DNA of 64,000 nucleotides from Sphingobium baderi (GCF_001456115.1 NZ_CP013264.1:1313501-1377500); one strand, 5' to 3'. Shown: positions 16,908 to 25,633, numbered from the stretch's first letter. Notes: generated from the sequence alone by a model not told the origin. A program made the numbers and translations.

Positions 16908-16933
16908 AAAGGGCGCCTTTGGGCGCTTTTTTT
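16908..16933 (+). terminator. Rho-independent terminator after flgN
   Basis: The stem AAAGGGCGCC / GGCGCTTTTT (with two G-T pairs) around a TTTG loop runs into a seven-T tract. It lies 25 bases after the flgN stop and ends the flgA-M-N unit. Confidence 0.82.
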
Positions 16934-17087
16934 GTGGCTGATGGGTTTCGGGCGTGAGCGGACATAGCCCAACGGAGTCGGGATTGGCGGAGCGTTCGCT
17001 TTCCCCCAAAACCATGCGCCAGCACACTCCATCATCCGCCTTTCCGAAAAGGCGCTGCATTTTCTTGCGAGCGCGTTAACCAAATAT

Positions 17088-17102
17088 TGGCATAAGGCTT
17101 GC
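17088..17102 (+). promoter_or_regulatory. Sigma-54 (-24/-12) promoter of slt-flhA-fliA
   Basis: TGGCAT-AAGGC-TTGC differs from the RpoN consensus in one -24 base and keeps GG-N10-GC. Start of transcription near 17114, 25 bases before the GTG of the transglycosylase gene. This places fliA one step below the sigma-54 activator in the cascade. A TTAACC half-site lies just upstream (17076). Confidence 0.82.
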
Positions 17103-17138
17103 TCTAATGATCCCCGCTAGCAAAGGGGATTGTTCACA

Positions 17139-17963
17139 GTGTCGGCATTCGCGGACATCACGGTAACGGGGGCTTCGGCCGGCAATCGCGTCACCAACGC
17201 GATCGCCATGGCCAGCCGCAGGACGGGCGTCGATTTCGGCTACCTGCTGGGGCAGGCGAAGATCGAAAGCAGCCTCAATCCCAATGCGCGCGCGTCGACG
17301 TCGTCCGCGCGGGGCCTTTATCAATTCATCGACCAGAGCTGGCTCGCCGTCATCGACAAGCATGGCAGCGAATATGGCCTTGGCTGGGCCGCCGATGCGG
17401 TCAGCCGGGGTAGCAATGGCCGCTATTATGTGTCGGACCCGAATTTGCGGCAGCAGATACTGGATCTGCGGAGCCACCCGGAGACGGCTTCGGTCATGGC
17501 GGCGGAACATGCCGCGGACAACAAAGCCTATCTGGAGCAGCGGCTGGGCCGTGAAGCGCAGCCGGTCGACCTCTATCTCGCGCACTTCCTGGGCGTGGGC
17601 GGGGCCGCCAAGTTCCTGTCCACGCATGATCGCGCGCCGCAGGCGACGGCGGCTTCGCTGTTCCCGGCGGCGGCGCGGGCCAATCGGTCGATCTTCTACG
17701 ACAGGCAGGGCCATGCCCGCAGCTTCGCCGAGATTCGCGACCGTTTCGCGGGCAAGCTGCAAAAAGGCATGGATTCGATCGGCGGCGATGTCCGCTATGC
17801 CGATGCCTCCGCGTCCCTGCCCGCCAATGCCAAGACCATTCAGCCCGCCGATTATGTGCGGATCGAAACCCAGCGCCTTGCCAGCGCGGCGGACGTCACC
17901 GTGACGCCCCAGCCGCAGACGGCGCGCCTCGCCTATCTCATGCTCGCCACCCTCGGAAGGTAA
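17139..17963 (+). CDS. Flagellar lytic transglycosylase (SLT-fold)
   Basis: 274 residues from a GTG with GGGG 10 bases upstream; a TTG at 17130 lies too close to that site. The SLT catalytic region contains LLGQAKIESSLNPNA (catalytic Glu) and SARGLYQFIDQSWL, a standard lysozyme-like motif pair. It would open the peptidoglycan for the rod, replacing the muramidase half missing from FlgJ. There is no clear signal peptide, so export through the flagellar system is possible. It is followed 9 bases later by flhA. Confidence 0.85.
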   Translation: MSAFADITVTGASAGNRVTNAIAMASRRTGVDFGYLLGQAKIESSLNPNARASTSSARGLYQFIDQSWLAVIDKHGSEYGLGWAADAVSRGSNGRYYVSDPNLRQQILDLRSHPETASVMAAEHAADNKAYLEQRLGREAQPVDLYLAHFLGVGGAAKFLSTHDRAPQATAASLFPAAARANRSIFYDRQGHARSFAEIRDRFAGKLQKGMDSIGGDVRYADASASLPANAKTIQPADYVRIETQRLASAADVTVTPQPQTARLAYLMLATLGR

Positions 17964-17972
17964 CGGCTTCTC

Positions 17973-20093
17973 ATGACTCCTGCCCAAGTCAAAGCGAAGA
18001 TCTGGACGAACGCCGCCAAGGGGGCGGTGCTGCCCCTTGCGACATTGATGGTCGTGCTGTTCATGATGGTGCCCGTGCCGGCGGTGATGCTGGACATCGG
18101 GTTCATCACCAACATCATGATTTCGCTGGCGGTGCTGATGGTGGCGCTCAACGCCGCCAAGCCGCTGGATTTTTCGAGCTTCCCGACGGTGCTGTTGTTC
18201 GCGACGCTGCTGCGGCTGGCGCTGAACGTCGCGTCGACGCGCGTGGTGCTGGTGCAGGGGCATGAAGGATCGGACGCGGCGGGGCATGTGATCGAAGCCT
18301 TTGGCCATTTCCTGATCGGCGGCGATTATGTCGTCGGCATCTTCGTCTTTGCGATCCTGATGATCATCAACCTCGTCGTCATCACCAAGGGCGCGGGGCG
18401 CGTGTCGGAAGTGTCGGCGCGCTTCACCCTCGACGCCTTGCCGGGCAAGCAGATGGCCATCGACGCGGACCTGAACGCGGGCCTGCTGACGCCGGAGGAA
18501 GCCAAGGTGCGCCGCCGCGAAGTCGCGACGGAAGCGGACTTCTACGGCTCCATGGACGGCGCGAGCAAGTTCGTGAAGGGCGATGCGGTCGCGGGCATAC
18601 TGATCCTGGCCATCAACATCGTGGGCGGCATCATATTGGGCGTGGTAAGCCATGGCCTGTCGATGGGCGAGGCCGCGCAGACCTATATCGTGCTGGCCAT
18701 CGGCGATGCGCTGGTGGCGCAGGTGCCCGCGCTGCTGCTGTCCATCGCGGCGGCGGCCATCGTCACCCGCGTCGGCAGCGAGCAGGACCTGGGAGGCCAG
18801 ATCACCAGCCAGTTCGGTTCGGGCCGCGCCTGGGTGCCGGTCGCGGCGATCCTGGCTTTCCTGGGCGTGCTGCCGGGGATGCCGCACTTCATCATCCTGA
18901 CCGCCGCCGCCGTGGCGGGAGGGATCGCATGGCAGCTCCGCAAGGCAGGCCAGCGCAAGGCGGCGGAACCCGCCCCCGCGCCGCCGCCCGCCAATCCGGC
19001 GCTGATCGAATGGGATGACGTGTCGGACGGCGCGATATTGGGGCTGGAGATCGGCTATGGCCTGATTTCGCTGGTCGATGAGCGCAAGGGCGCGCCTTTG
19101 ATGGCGCGGATCACGGGCATCCGGCGGCAATTGTCCAAGGAACTGGGCTTTGTCGTGCCGATGGTGCGGGTGAAGGACAATCTGTCGCTGGAACCCAATC
19201 AATATCGCATCACCATCGCCGGCGTGGTCGTGGGCGAGGACGAGATCTGGCCAGAGGATCTGCTGGCGCTGGACAGCGGCGCGCTGGAAGGCACGGTTTC
19301 GGGGCGCGAGACGAAAGATCCCACTTTCGGGCTGGAAGCGGTGTGGATTTCGCCCGCCAGGCGCAGCGAAGCGGTGATTGCAGGCTATACCGTGGTCGAT
19401 CCGCCGACGGTGGTGGCGACCCATCTCAACCAGCTCATCGCCATGAATGCGAGCGAGATGTTCGGGCTGGACGAAGCGCGCAAGCTGCTCGACAACCTCA
19501 AGGACGCCGCGCCGCAACTGGTCGATGGGCTGACGCCGGGGCTGCTCAGCCTCACGCAGATTTCCGCGCTGTGCCGGGCGCTGCTGTCCGAAGGGATCGC
19601 GCTCAAGGACTTCCGCCGCATCTGCGAGGCGATGGTCGACGCCGCGCGGCCCGACATGTCGCACGAACAGCTTGTCGAAGCGGTGCGGCAGCGGATCGGC
19701 GCGCTCATCATCCAGGGCCTTGTGCCGGTGAAGATGCCGCTGCCCGTCATCACGCTGGACGGCGATCTGGAGGCGCTGCTGGCGCAGGCGATGCGGGTGG
19801 CGGGCGACGCCAAGCATCCCATCGAGCCTGCGCTCGCCAACCGCATCATCGAAGCGGTGGTGCAGGCGGCGCGGCCCCTGCTGGGGCAGGCGCGCAACTT
19901 CGCCATCGTGACGTCGCCGATCGCGCGGCGGGCGCTGGCGCGGCTGTTCAAGCCGCATCTGCCGGAAACGCCGGTGCTGTCCTTCCTGGAAATTCCCGAC
20001 GGCAAGGGAGTCGAGGTCGTCGCCGTGGTCGGCGGCGAGCAGCGGCCCATCCCGCGCCATGATCCCGCACCCGCGCGCGAGCGGGTCGCCTGA
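17973..20093 (+). CDS. flhA: Flagellar export gate protein FlhA
   Basis: 706 residues. It has an N-terminal membrane domain of about eight helices, with the conserved cytoplasmic loop KGAGRVSEVSARFTLDALPG and GKQMAIDADLNAGL, and a large C-terminal cytoplasmic domain that receives chaperone-substrate complexes (EPNQYRITIAG; DPPTVVATHLNQLI). It forms the nonameric export ring with FlhB and FliPQR. It sits between the transglycosylase gene and fliA in one operon. Confidence 0.97.
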   Translation: MTPAQVKAKIWTNAAKGAVLPLATLMVVLFMMVPVPAVMLDIGFITNIMISLAVLMVALNAAKPLDFSSFPTVLLFATLLRLALNVASTRVVLVQGHEGSDAAGHVIEAFGHFLIGGDYVVGIFVFAILMIINLVVITKGAGRVSEVSARFTLDALPGKQMAIDADLNAGLLTPEEAKVRRREVATEADFYGSMDGASKFVKGDAVAGILILAINIVGGIILGVVSHGLSMGEAAQTYIVLAIGDALVAQVPALLLSIAAAAIVTRVGSEQDLGGQITSQFGSGRAWVPVAAILAFLGVLPGMPHFIILTAAAVAGGIAWQLRKAGQRKAAEPAPAPPPANPALIEWDDVSDGAILGLEIGYGLISLVDERKGAPLMARITGIRRQLSKELGFVVPMVRVKDNLSLEPNQYRITIAGVVVGEDEIWPEDLLALDSGALEGTVSGRETKDPTFGLEAVWISPARRSEAVIAGYTVVDPPTVVATHLNQLIAMNASEMFGLDEARKLLDNLKDAAPQLVDGLTPGLLSLTQISALCRALLSEGIALKDFRRICEAMVDAARPDMSHEQLVEAVRQRIGALIIQGLVPVKMPLPVITLDGDLEALLAQAMRVAGDAKHPIEPALANRIIEAVVQAARPLLGQARNFAIVTSPIARRALARLFKPHLPETPVLSFLEIPDGKGVEVVAVVGGEQRPIPRHDPAPARERVA

Positions 20094-20106
20094 GGAGACT
20101 TGATCC

Positions 20107-20844
20107 ATGTATATGAGCAAAGTCGCCGCCGGATCGGACGTCCATACCTACGGACGGCGGGGAACCGTCAATTCACCCGAGCAACTGGCGCGGCAATATA
20201 TGCCGCTGGTCCGCAAGATCGCCTGGCATGTCCATGGCCGCGTATCGAGCGCCATCGAGATCGAGGACTTGCTCCAGATCGGCATGGTCGCGCTGGTCGA
20301 GGCGGCCAATGGCTTCGAGGATCGCGGGTTGGGTTTCGCCTCCTATGCCCAGATGCGCGTGCGCGGGGCGATGATCGACCATTTGCGGCGGCAGGCGACG
20401 CTTTGCCGGTCCGCCATGGCGCGGCGCAAGGAACTGGCGGGCGTCCGGCGCAAGCTGGAGCAGCGGCTGGGCCGGATGCCGACCGAAGCGGAAATGTCCG
20501 ACGAGATGGGGCTGGACGCGGCGGCCTATCGCGAGATGGCTGACGGGGCCGAGATGGTCCAGCATATGAGCATGGACGAGGTCTATTCCGATCAGTCCAT
20601 GTGGTTCGCCGATGTCGAGGACCGCGCCGACGATGTGATGGAGCGGGAGTCGCTGAAGGCGGCCATGGCGCAACATATCGGAGAACTGCCGCAGCGCGAG
20701 GCGCTGGTGCTGCAACTTTATTTCGTCGAGGAACTCAATCTGGAGGAAATCGGGCAGGTGCTGGACATCGGCGCGGCCCGCGTGTGCCAGATCAAGAAAG
20801 CGGCGCTGGACAAGCTCCGCGAGAAGTTGAGGGATTGGGATTAG
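20107..20844 (+). CDS. fliA: RNA polymerase sigma-28 factor FliA
   Basis: 245 residues with sigma regions 2 (IEIEDLLQIGMVALVEAANGF; FASYAQMRVRGAMIDHLRR), 3 (GRMPTEAEMSDEMGL) and 4 (LPQREALVLQLYFVEELNLEEIG). It directs transcription of late flagellar genes and is held by FlgM. It ends the slt-flhA-fliA operon. Candidate targets in this window lie before fliC, fliD, motA and the gene at 39676. Confidence 0.95.
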   Translation: MYMSKVAAGSDVHTYGRRGTVNSPEQLARQYMPLVRKIAWHVHGRVSSAIEIEDLLQIGMVALVEAANGFEDRGLGFASYAQMRVRGAMIDHLRRQATLCRSAMARRKELAGVRRKLEQRLGRMPTEAEMSDEMGLDAAAYREMADGAEMVQHMSMDEVYSDQSMWFADVEDRADDVMERESLKAAMAQHIGELPQREALVLQLYFVEELNLEEIGQVLDIGAARVCQIKKAALDKLREKLRDWD

Positions 20845-20893
20845 AAAATCTGATCCTGCGATAGCGGGTTTCGGCCGTTTTCGCACGACCCAC

Positions 20894-20930
20894 CTCCGTT
20901 CGGGCTGAGCTTGTCGAAGGGCGAACGGAG
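20894..20930. repeat. Dispersed intergenic repeat, copy 4
   Basis: CTCCGTTCG (20894-20902) and CGAACGGAG (20922-20930) flank the core GGCTGAGCTTGTCGAAG. It lies between the convergent fliA and opgH genes, where the hairpin could terminate both. The adjoining GGGGATAGCAGAC (20933-20945) matches the inverted flank of copy 3 with one mismatch. Confidence 0.75.
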
Positions 20931-20962
20931 ATGGGGATAGCAGACAGTCTGCCTTTCACCCT

Positions 20963-22855
20963 CTAACCGTCGTTCGCTGGCCAGGTCGGCGTGATGGTCT
21001 TTCCATTGACCGAGAGGCGATAGCGCAGCGGGCGATAGCTTTGCGTGCGCCACCAGGGTTCGGGCACTTGGAACAGGCCATGTTCGTCGGCCCAGCGGCC
21101 CAATCCCTTGCGCGCCGTGATGGCGGCGAGGACAGGGGCGAGGAGCAGTCCCGCGACCACCGGCGTCACCCAACCCAGCGGCGTATCGCCCCGCACGGCC
21201 AGCAATGTGAGGCCAAGGCCCAGCAGAATATGCCATTTGAACAGCCAGACGGCGCCGATAAGCGCCATGCCGTCGCGGTCGCGGGTCTGGCCGTTCCAGC
21301 TGCTCTTGCGGCCCATCAATATGCCGAAAAGGTTGATCGTCTGGGTCAACATGCTGACCGGCGCCATCAGGATCGACAGGATGATGTCGGCCAGCACGCC
21401 CCGGCTCATCCGGGCCGCGCCGCCGAAACCGATGCGGTGGGCCGGGTCGGCGAGCGCCCAGATCATCGACAGCAGCTTGGGACCGAACAGCAGCACCGCC
21501 GTCAGCGCCAGCAGCCCGCCCGAGGGCAATACGGCGCTGGCCGGCCACAGGCCCGCGACCGCGCCGCCCAGCACGACCAGGATCAGCGCAAGCCATAAGG
21601 GCGAAGTGCAATAGGCCGAAGCGCCGACCAGCAACTGGAAGCGGCTGACCGGATGCAGCCCCTTGATCTTCGCGATCAGGGGGACGTGCTGGATGTTGCC
21701 CTGGCACCAGCGCCGGTCGCGCGTGGCGAGATCCGGGAGGGAGGGCGGGAATTCTTCGAAACTGTCGTCGGCCGTCACCATGTGCACGTCCCAGCTGCGC
21801 CGTCGCAGCAAGGCAGCCTCGATCATGTCATGGCTCATGATATGGCCGCCGAAGGGGGCGCGGCCCGGCAGTTCGGGCAGGCCGCAGCTTTGCGCGAAGG
21901 CGCGCACGCGCAATATGGCGTTGTGGCCCCAGAACATGCCTTCGGACCCCGCCCACCAGATCATGCCGGCGGCGGAGATCGGGCCGAACAGGCGGCTGGC
22001 GAATTGCTGCCAGCGGGCGAAGAGCGTGGATGCGCCCACCACCGTCGGCACGGTCTGGATCAGCCCGAGATAAGGATGGCGCTCCATGTCCGACGCCAGC
22101 CGCGCCATGGTCTGCCCGCTCATGACGCTGTCGGCGTCCAGCACGATCATATAGTCATAGCCACCGCCGAAACGCTGCACCCATTCGGCGATATTGCCGG
22201 GTTTGCGCCCGATATTGAGCGCGCGGCGGCGATAATGCACGGCGCGGGAAAAGCTGTGGCGGATCGCCTGATAGGCTTCCCGTTCGATCTCGCCATTTTC
22301 GGCATTGGAATCGCTGAGGATGAAAAATTCGAAGCGTTCGCCGCCCATCACCTGCGTCAGGGACCGCTCCATGATGGAAAGGCGGCCCAGCACGCCCAGG
22401 AAATCCTCGTTGCAGACCGGCAGCAATATGGCCGTCTGGCCGCGCAGCGGATCGCCAGGGCGCAGGGCGCGAGGCTGGACGCCGCGGCCGCGCCCGATGG
22501 TCAGCAACAGGAAGCCGATGAAGCTGGTCGCGAAGCCGAAGGCGATCCAGGCGAAGAGGGGAATGAACAGCGCGAGATAGATGCCTTCCCAAAGGGAAAT
22601 GCCGTCGAGGCCGATGGAAAGGCGCATTTCATGCGCGGCCATGGACGCCGGGAGGACAGCGAGCAGCACCACCAGAAGCCGCCGCGCCCACAGGTCGATA
22701 TTGCGCGCGCGCACCGGCACATCGTCCGGGGCAGAGGAAAAATCCTGCACCGGCATGGCAAGCGGCATTTCGGCGGGAACCTGTTCGAATGCCCGCGTCA
22801 CGGATGCGTCTTGCGATTGTTCATGCAGCGGCCTTATGCCGTCCGTGCCCTTCAT
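20963..22855 (-). CDS. opgH: Periplasmic glucan glucosyltransferase OpgH (MdoH)
   Basis: 630 residues, shorter than the 847 of E. coli OpgH. It has N-terminal membrane helices, then a family-2 glycosyltransferase domain with LLPVCNE, DADSVMSGQTM and the RDRRWCQGN motif typical of processive enzymes, then a cluster of C-terminal helices. It polymerises glucose from UDP-glucose into osmoregulated periplasmic glucans and exports the chain. It lies 60 bases downstream of opgG. Confidence 0.94.
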   Translation of the reverse strand: MKGTDGIRPLHEQSQDASVTRAFEQVPAEMPLAMPVQDFSSAPDDVPVRARNIDLWARRLLVVLLAVLPASMAAHEMRLSIGLDGISLWEGIYLALFIPLFAWIAFGFATSFIGFLLLTIGRGRGVQPRALRPGDPLRGQTAILLPVCNEDFLGVLGRLSIMERSLTQVMGGERFEFFILSDSNAENGEIEREAYQAIRHSFSRAVHYRRRALNIGRKPGNIAEWVQRFGGGYDYMIVLDADSVMSGQTMARLASDMERHPYLGLIQTVPTVVGASTLFARWQQFASRLFGPISAAGMIWWAGSEGMFWGHNAILRVRAFAQSCGLPELPGRAPFGGHIMSHDMIEAALLRRRSWDVHMVTADDSFEEFPPSLPDLATRDRRWCQGNIQHVPLIAKIKGLHPVSRFQLLVGASAYCTSPLWLALILVVLGGAVAGLWPASAVLPSGGLLALTAVLLFGPKLLSMIWALADPAHRIGFGGAARMSRGVLADIILSILMAPVSMLTQTINLFGILMGRKSSWNGQTRDRDGMALIGAVWLFKWHILLGLGLTLLAVRGDTPLGWVTPVVAGLLLAPVLAAITARKGLGRWADEHGLFQVPEPWWRTQSYRPLRYRLSVNGKTITPTWPANDG

Positions 22856-22915
22856 TCCAGACCCGTATCCATTTGTTCCGCACGCTCAACCCTTCGCGCA
22901 AGCCAAGGGTTCCGA

Positions 22916-24400
22916 TCATGCGCCCAGCGGATAATGCACATATTCGCTGATGGCGCGATTGCCGGAGCGGAGCTGGACCCGAATATCCGTCGTCCCGCCG
23001 CCCTGACGCGCCACATCCAGCACGACCCGGAAGAGATTGCGTTGACCAAGCACCGGATAACCGGCCTTTTTGAGAAGCGCGCCATGCGCCACATCGGCCC
23101 AGATTTCGGGCTTTGCCTCTGTCACATCCGCGAAGTCGATGACCAGCCGGTCCTGACCCGCCTGATCGCCGCGCCCGCGCCAGACATCCTTGACCCATGC
23201 CGTCGCGGCGGATGCGGGCCTTTGCGCCGCCGACCAGTCGAGCCGATAACTGGCGTCGATCCGCCTGCCGGGGCGGACGGAGGCGGAAGGGGTCCAGTAA
23301 GCGGCGATATTGTCGGTATATTCGCTGTCGGTGGGAAAGGCATAGAGGCGCACCTCGCCCGGCCCCAGCCGCTTCGACGGGGTGGCCCAGAGCGAAGGGC
23401 GGCGGTCGTAGAAGACGCCGTCGTCCTGATAATGGCTGAAATCGCGGTCGCGCTGTAGCAGGCCGAAACCGGCTGGATCACGCTCGGCAAAGACATCGAC
23501 GCGCGGTGCGGCAGGGTTGGTGAGGGGGCGGCAATGCGCCGTGCCGTTCGCGCTGGCGATGGCGAGCATGTCGCTATCGTGGATTTCCGGCCGCCAGTCG
23601 GTGCCCTGCGTCCGGTTCGCCTGATCGTACCAGAACATGCTGGTCATCGGCATCAGGCCCAGTTCCTCGATGGGCCTGCGGGGGAAGAGGGCGGCGGTCA
23701 CGTCCTGCCGGACGCCCTGCGGCCCAAGCTGGCTGACGAAGCGGAACGCGCCGGTGATCGATGCGCCGTCCAGCAGCGCGTGGACGGTGACGCTGTCCGC
23801 GCCGGTGCGTTCCAGCCAGAAATGGGTGAAGCGGGGAAATTCCTCTTTCCCCGCAATGCTGGTGTTGATCGCCACGGCGCGGGCGGACAGGCCGAACTGC
23901 TTTTGCGGGCTGGGGGCGCGGAAATAGCTGGCGCCCAGGAAGGAGAGCCAGTCCCCGTCCCGCGCCGCATTCATGATGCGAAAACCCGCAAAGCCCGCAT
24001 CGGGGCCAAGCGCGGCCACGGCATTGCCCGGCGGCGTGTCGAACATGGAGGGATCATAGCGCAGCGGCGTCGCGCGGCCATTTTCCACGATGGCGATGGA
24101 GACGGGCTGGGCGGCGTTGGCGCTCAGGGGAAAGAAACGGATGCCGGTATGGCCGGGAAGATCGCCCCAGAGCGTGCGCTCCTCGCGGAAGCGGGCCTGA
24201 TGCAGGGCGTCGTAATCGACCTTCGCCGCTCCGGGATGAAGGGGCGTTTCCTGAAAGGGCGCGCGGGCCAGCCGCTGGGCCATGGCGACCAGCGCATCCC
24301 AGGAAAAGGCTTCACCCTTGCTCTGGGCCATAAGCGGACGAGGGAGGAGGAGGGCGGCGCTGGAGGCGGCGATCATCGCGCGCCGGTCGATCATGGTCAT
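22916..24400 (-). CDS. opgG: Periplasmic glucan biosynthesis protein OpgG/OpgD
   Basis: 494 residues from the ATG at 24400; the open frame extends upstream into the hairpins after fliC but the signal peptide begins here (DRRAMIAASSAALLLPRPLMA). The twin Arg and hydrophobic core could allow Tat export, as in OpgD. The mature part has the family's FSWDALVAMAQRLA and YTDNIAAYWTPS segments. It acts in the periplasm on glucan backbone branching or modification, together with OpgH. OpgG and OpgD are hard to separate by eye. Confidence 0.9.
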   Translation of the reverse strand: MTMIDRRAMIAASSAALLLPRPLMAQSKGEAFSWDALVAMAQRLARAPFQETPLHPGAAKVDYDALHQARFREERTLWGDLPGHTGIRFFPLSANAAQPVSIAIVENGRATPLRYDPSMFDTPPGNAVAALGPDAGFAGFRIMNAARDGDWLSFLGASYFRAPSPQKQFGLSARAVAINTSIAGKEEFPRFTHFWLERTGADSVTVHALLDGASITGAFRFVSQLGPQGVRQDVTAALFPRRPIEELGLMPMTSMFWYDQANRTQGTDWRPEIHDSDMLAIASANGTAHCRPLTNPAAPRVDVFAERDPAGFGLLQRDRDFSHYQDDGVFYDRRPSLWATPSKRLGPGEVRLYAFPTDSEYTDNIAAYWTPSASVRPGRRIDASYRLDWSAAQRPASAATAWVKDVWRGRGDQAGQDRLVIDFADVTEAKPEIWADVAHGALLKKAGYPVLGQRNLFRVVLDVARQGGGTTDIRVQLRSGNRAISEYVHYPLGA

Positions 24401-24457
24401 GGCCCCATCATGGGAAGGACGGCGCGCTTTGCAAGCCATGGCCCGCGCAAATGCGAT

Positions 24458-24487
24458 GAAGCCTCCGTCCGGGGGGACGGAGGCTTC
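24458..24487 (-). terminator. Strong hairpin between fliC and opgG
   Basis: GAAGCCTCCGTCC (24458-24470) and its perfect inverse (24475-24487) form a 13-bp stem with a 4-base loop. Read on the minus strand it follows fliC and precedes the opgG start, with only a weakly T-rich tail. It probably terminates or trims the abundant flagellin transcript. Confidence 0.65.
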
Positions 24488-24516
24488 GGAAAGCTGGTCT
24501 TTGATCGAAAGGTGTC

Positions 24517-24586
24517 GCCTCCGGCACGGTGGGGACTGTTGATGTGCCGGAGGCTCCATGTCCGGTGAGGCGACCAAACCTCACCG
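24517..24586 (-). terminator. Two further hairpins just after fliC
   Basis: CGGTGAGG/CCTCACCG (24563-24570 with 24579-24586; loop 8) begins 21 bases after the fliC stop. It is followed by GCCTCCGGCAC/GTGCCGGAGGC (24517-24527 with 24544-24554; loop 16). With the hairpin at 24458 this makes three stem-loops in 130 bases, which may stabilise fliC mRNA and isolate opgG. Confidence 0.6.
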
Positions 24587-24606
24587 TGCATTCTTATGCA
24601 AGCGGA

Positions 24607-25413
24607 TTACTGGATCAGCTTCAGGACGTTCTGCTGGCTCTGATTGGCCTGCGCCAGCATCGCGGTCGAAGCCTGGCTCAGGATCTGCGCCTTGGCGAGC
24701 GAGGTCGTTTCCGTCGAGAAGTCGGCGTCTTCGATCCGGCTGCGAGCGTCGGTCAGGTTGGTGACGTTCGCGGTCAGATTGTTGACCGTCGATTCCAGGC
24801 GGTTCTGCGCGGCACCCAGCGTGGCGCGGGTGGTGGCGATGGTCTTGAGCGCGTCATCATAGACGGTCAGATCGCCATCCGCTTCTTCAGCCGCGCCGGT
24901 GGAGCTGGCAACGGCGGACAGGTCGATCGTGCTCAGGGAGATGGTGACCGTGTCATCGGCGGTCGCACCAGCCTGGATCGTGACGTCGCCAGCGCCGGAT
25001 CCGAAGAGTTCGATGCCATTGAACTTGCTGTTGGTGATCACATTGTCGATCTGCTTGGCAAGCTCGTCGAGTTCCGCCTTGATATTGGCCTTGGAATCGT
25101 CGTCGTTGGTGCCGTTCTTACCCTGGACCGTCAGTTCACGCATACGCTGCAGCATGTTGGTGACTTCGTCCAGCGCGCCTTCCGCCGTCTGCGCCAGCGA
25201 GATGCCGTCATTGGCGTTGCGGATGCCCTGGGTCATGCCGCGGATCTGGGCGGTCATCGTCGAAGCGATGGCGAGGCCGGCGGCGTCGTCCTTCGCGCTG
25301 TTGATGCGCTTGCCGGTCGACAGGCGTTCCATCGCGGTGCTGAGCGCCTTGCTCGAAACGGCCGAAGCGTTGGTGGCGCGCAGGGCCGAAGAATTGGTTC
25401 CGATAACAGTCAT
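24607..25413 (-). CDS. fliC: Flagellin FliC
   Basis: 268 residues, a minimal flagellin. The N-terminal helix ([23 protein letters not shown]) and the C-terminal helix ([22 protein letters not shown]) are strongly conserved, and only about 90 residues lie between them, so the variable outer domains are nearly absent. It builds the filament. It is the only flagellin gene in the window, with its own sigma-28-type promoter and hairpins downstream. Confidence 0.97.
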   Translation of the reverse strand: MTVIGTNSSALRATNASAVSSKALSTAMERLSTGKRINSAKDDAAGLAIASTMTAQIRGMTQGIRNANDGISLAQTAEGALDEVTNMLQRMRELTVQGKNGTNDDDSKANIKAELDELAKQIDNVITNSKFNGIELFGSGAGDVTIQAGATADDTVTISLSTIDLSAVASSTGAAEEADGDLTVYDDALKTIATTRATLGAAQNRLESTVNNLTANVTNLTDARSRIEDADFSTETTSLAKAQILSQASTAMLAQANQSQQNVLKLIQ

Positions 25414-25475
25414 GGTGTTCCCTTTCGTTTAACATCAGGTCGCTGCCATCAGGCTGCTTGCGGCCTCGAAAGGGA

Positions 25476-25502
25476 ATAACGGCGGCGCGAAAAAAGCTTT
25501 TA
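25476..25502 (-). promoter_or_regulatory. Sigma-28 (FliA) promoter of fliC
   Basis: On the minus strand TAAA (25502-25499), 15 bases, then GCCGTTAT (25483-25476). This is 6 of 8 against the enterobacterial -10 GCCGATAA. Start of transcription near 25469 gives a leader of about 56 bases. It is the best of the set of TAAA-N15-NCCGTWNT sites in the window. Confidence 0.78.
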
Positions 25503-25572
25503 GGGGCAGATGCGATTTTTTCGAAAATAACTGAAAAAACCGCCTCTTACGCGCGCGCCTATATAAGAAGCG

Positions 25573-25620
25573 CGGCAAATTCCCTTGCCGGGGCGGAAAA
25601 AAATTGCCGGTCGGCGGCAA
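25573..25620. promoter_or_regulatory. TTGCCG/CGGCAA dyads before the sigma-54 activator gene
   Basis: CGGCAA (25573), TTGCCG (25585), TTGCCG (25604) and CGGCAA (25615) lie in 48 bases. The last two form TTGCCG-N5-CGGCAA, identical in form to the dyad upstream of flgB. No sigma-54 promoter is visible for the following gene, so feedback control (as known for FlbD of Caulobacter) is more likely than activation. The gene-free stretch 25414-25731 holds this, the fliC promoter and a CtrA-like box. Confidence 0.68.
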
Positions 25621-25633
25621 GGGGCAGGCAGAG

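Noticed and set aside
17120..17132. TTG start at 17130 for the transglycosylase gene
   Set aside because: It touches the GGGG of the ribosome-binding site; the GTG at 17139 has workable spacing.
17076..20120. A 1014-codon open frame on the minus strand across flhA
   Set aside because: It mirrors flhA and part of its neighbours, is rich in Arg/His/Asp/Gln as expected of an antisense frame in G+C-rich DNA, and has no family signature. The same holds for long antisense frames over fliR-flhB (37151-39391), petBC (52740-54743), flgKL (5880-7490) and cysNC (56859-58295).
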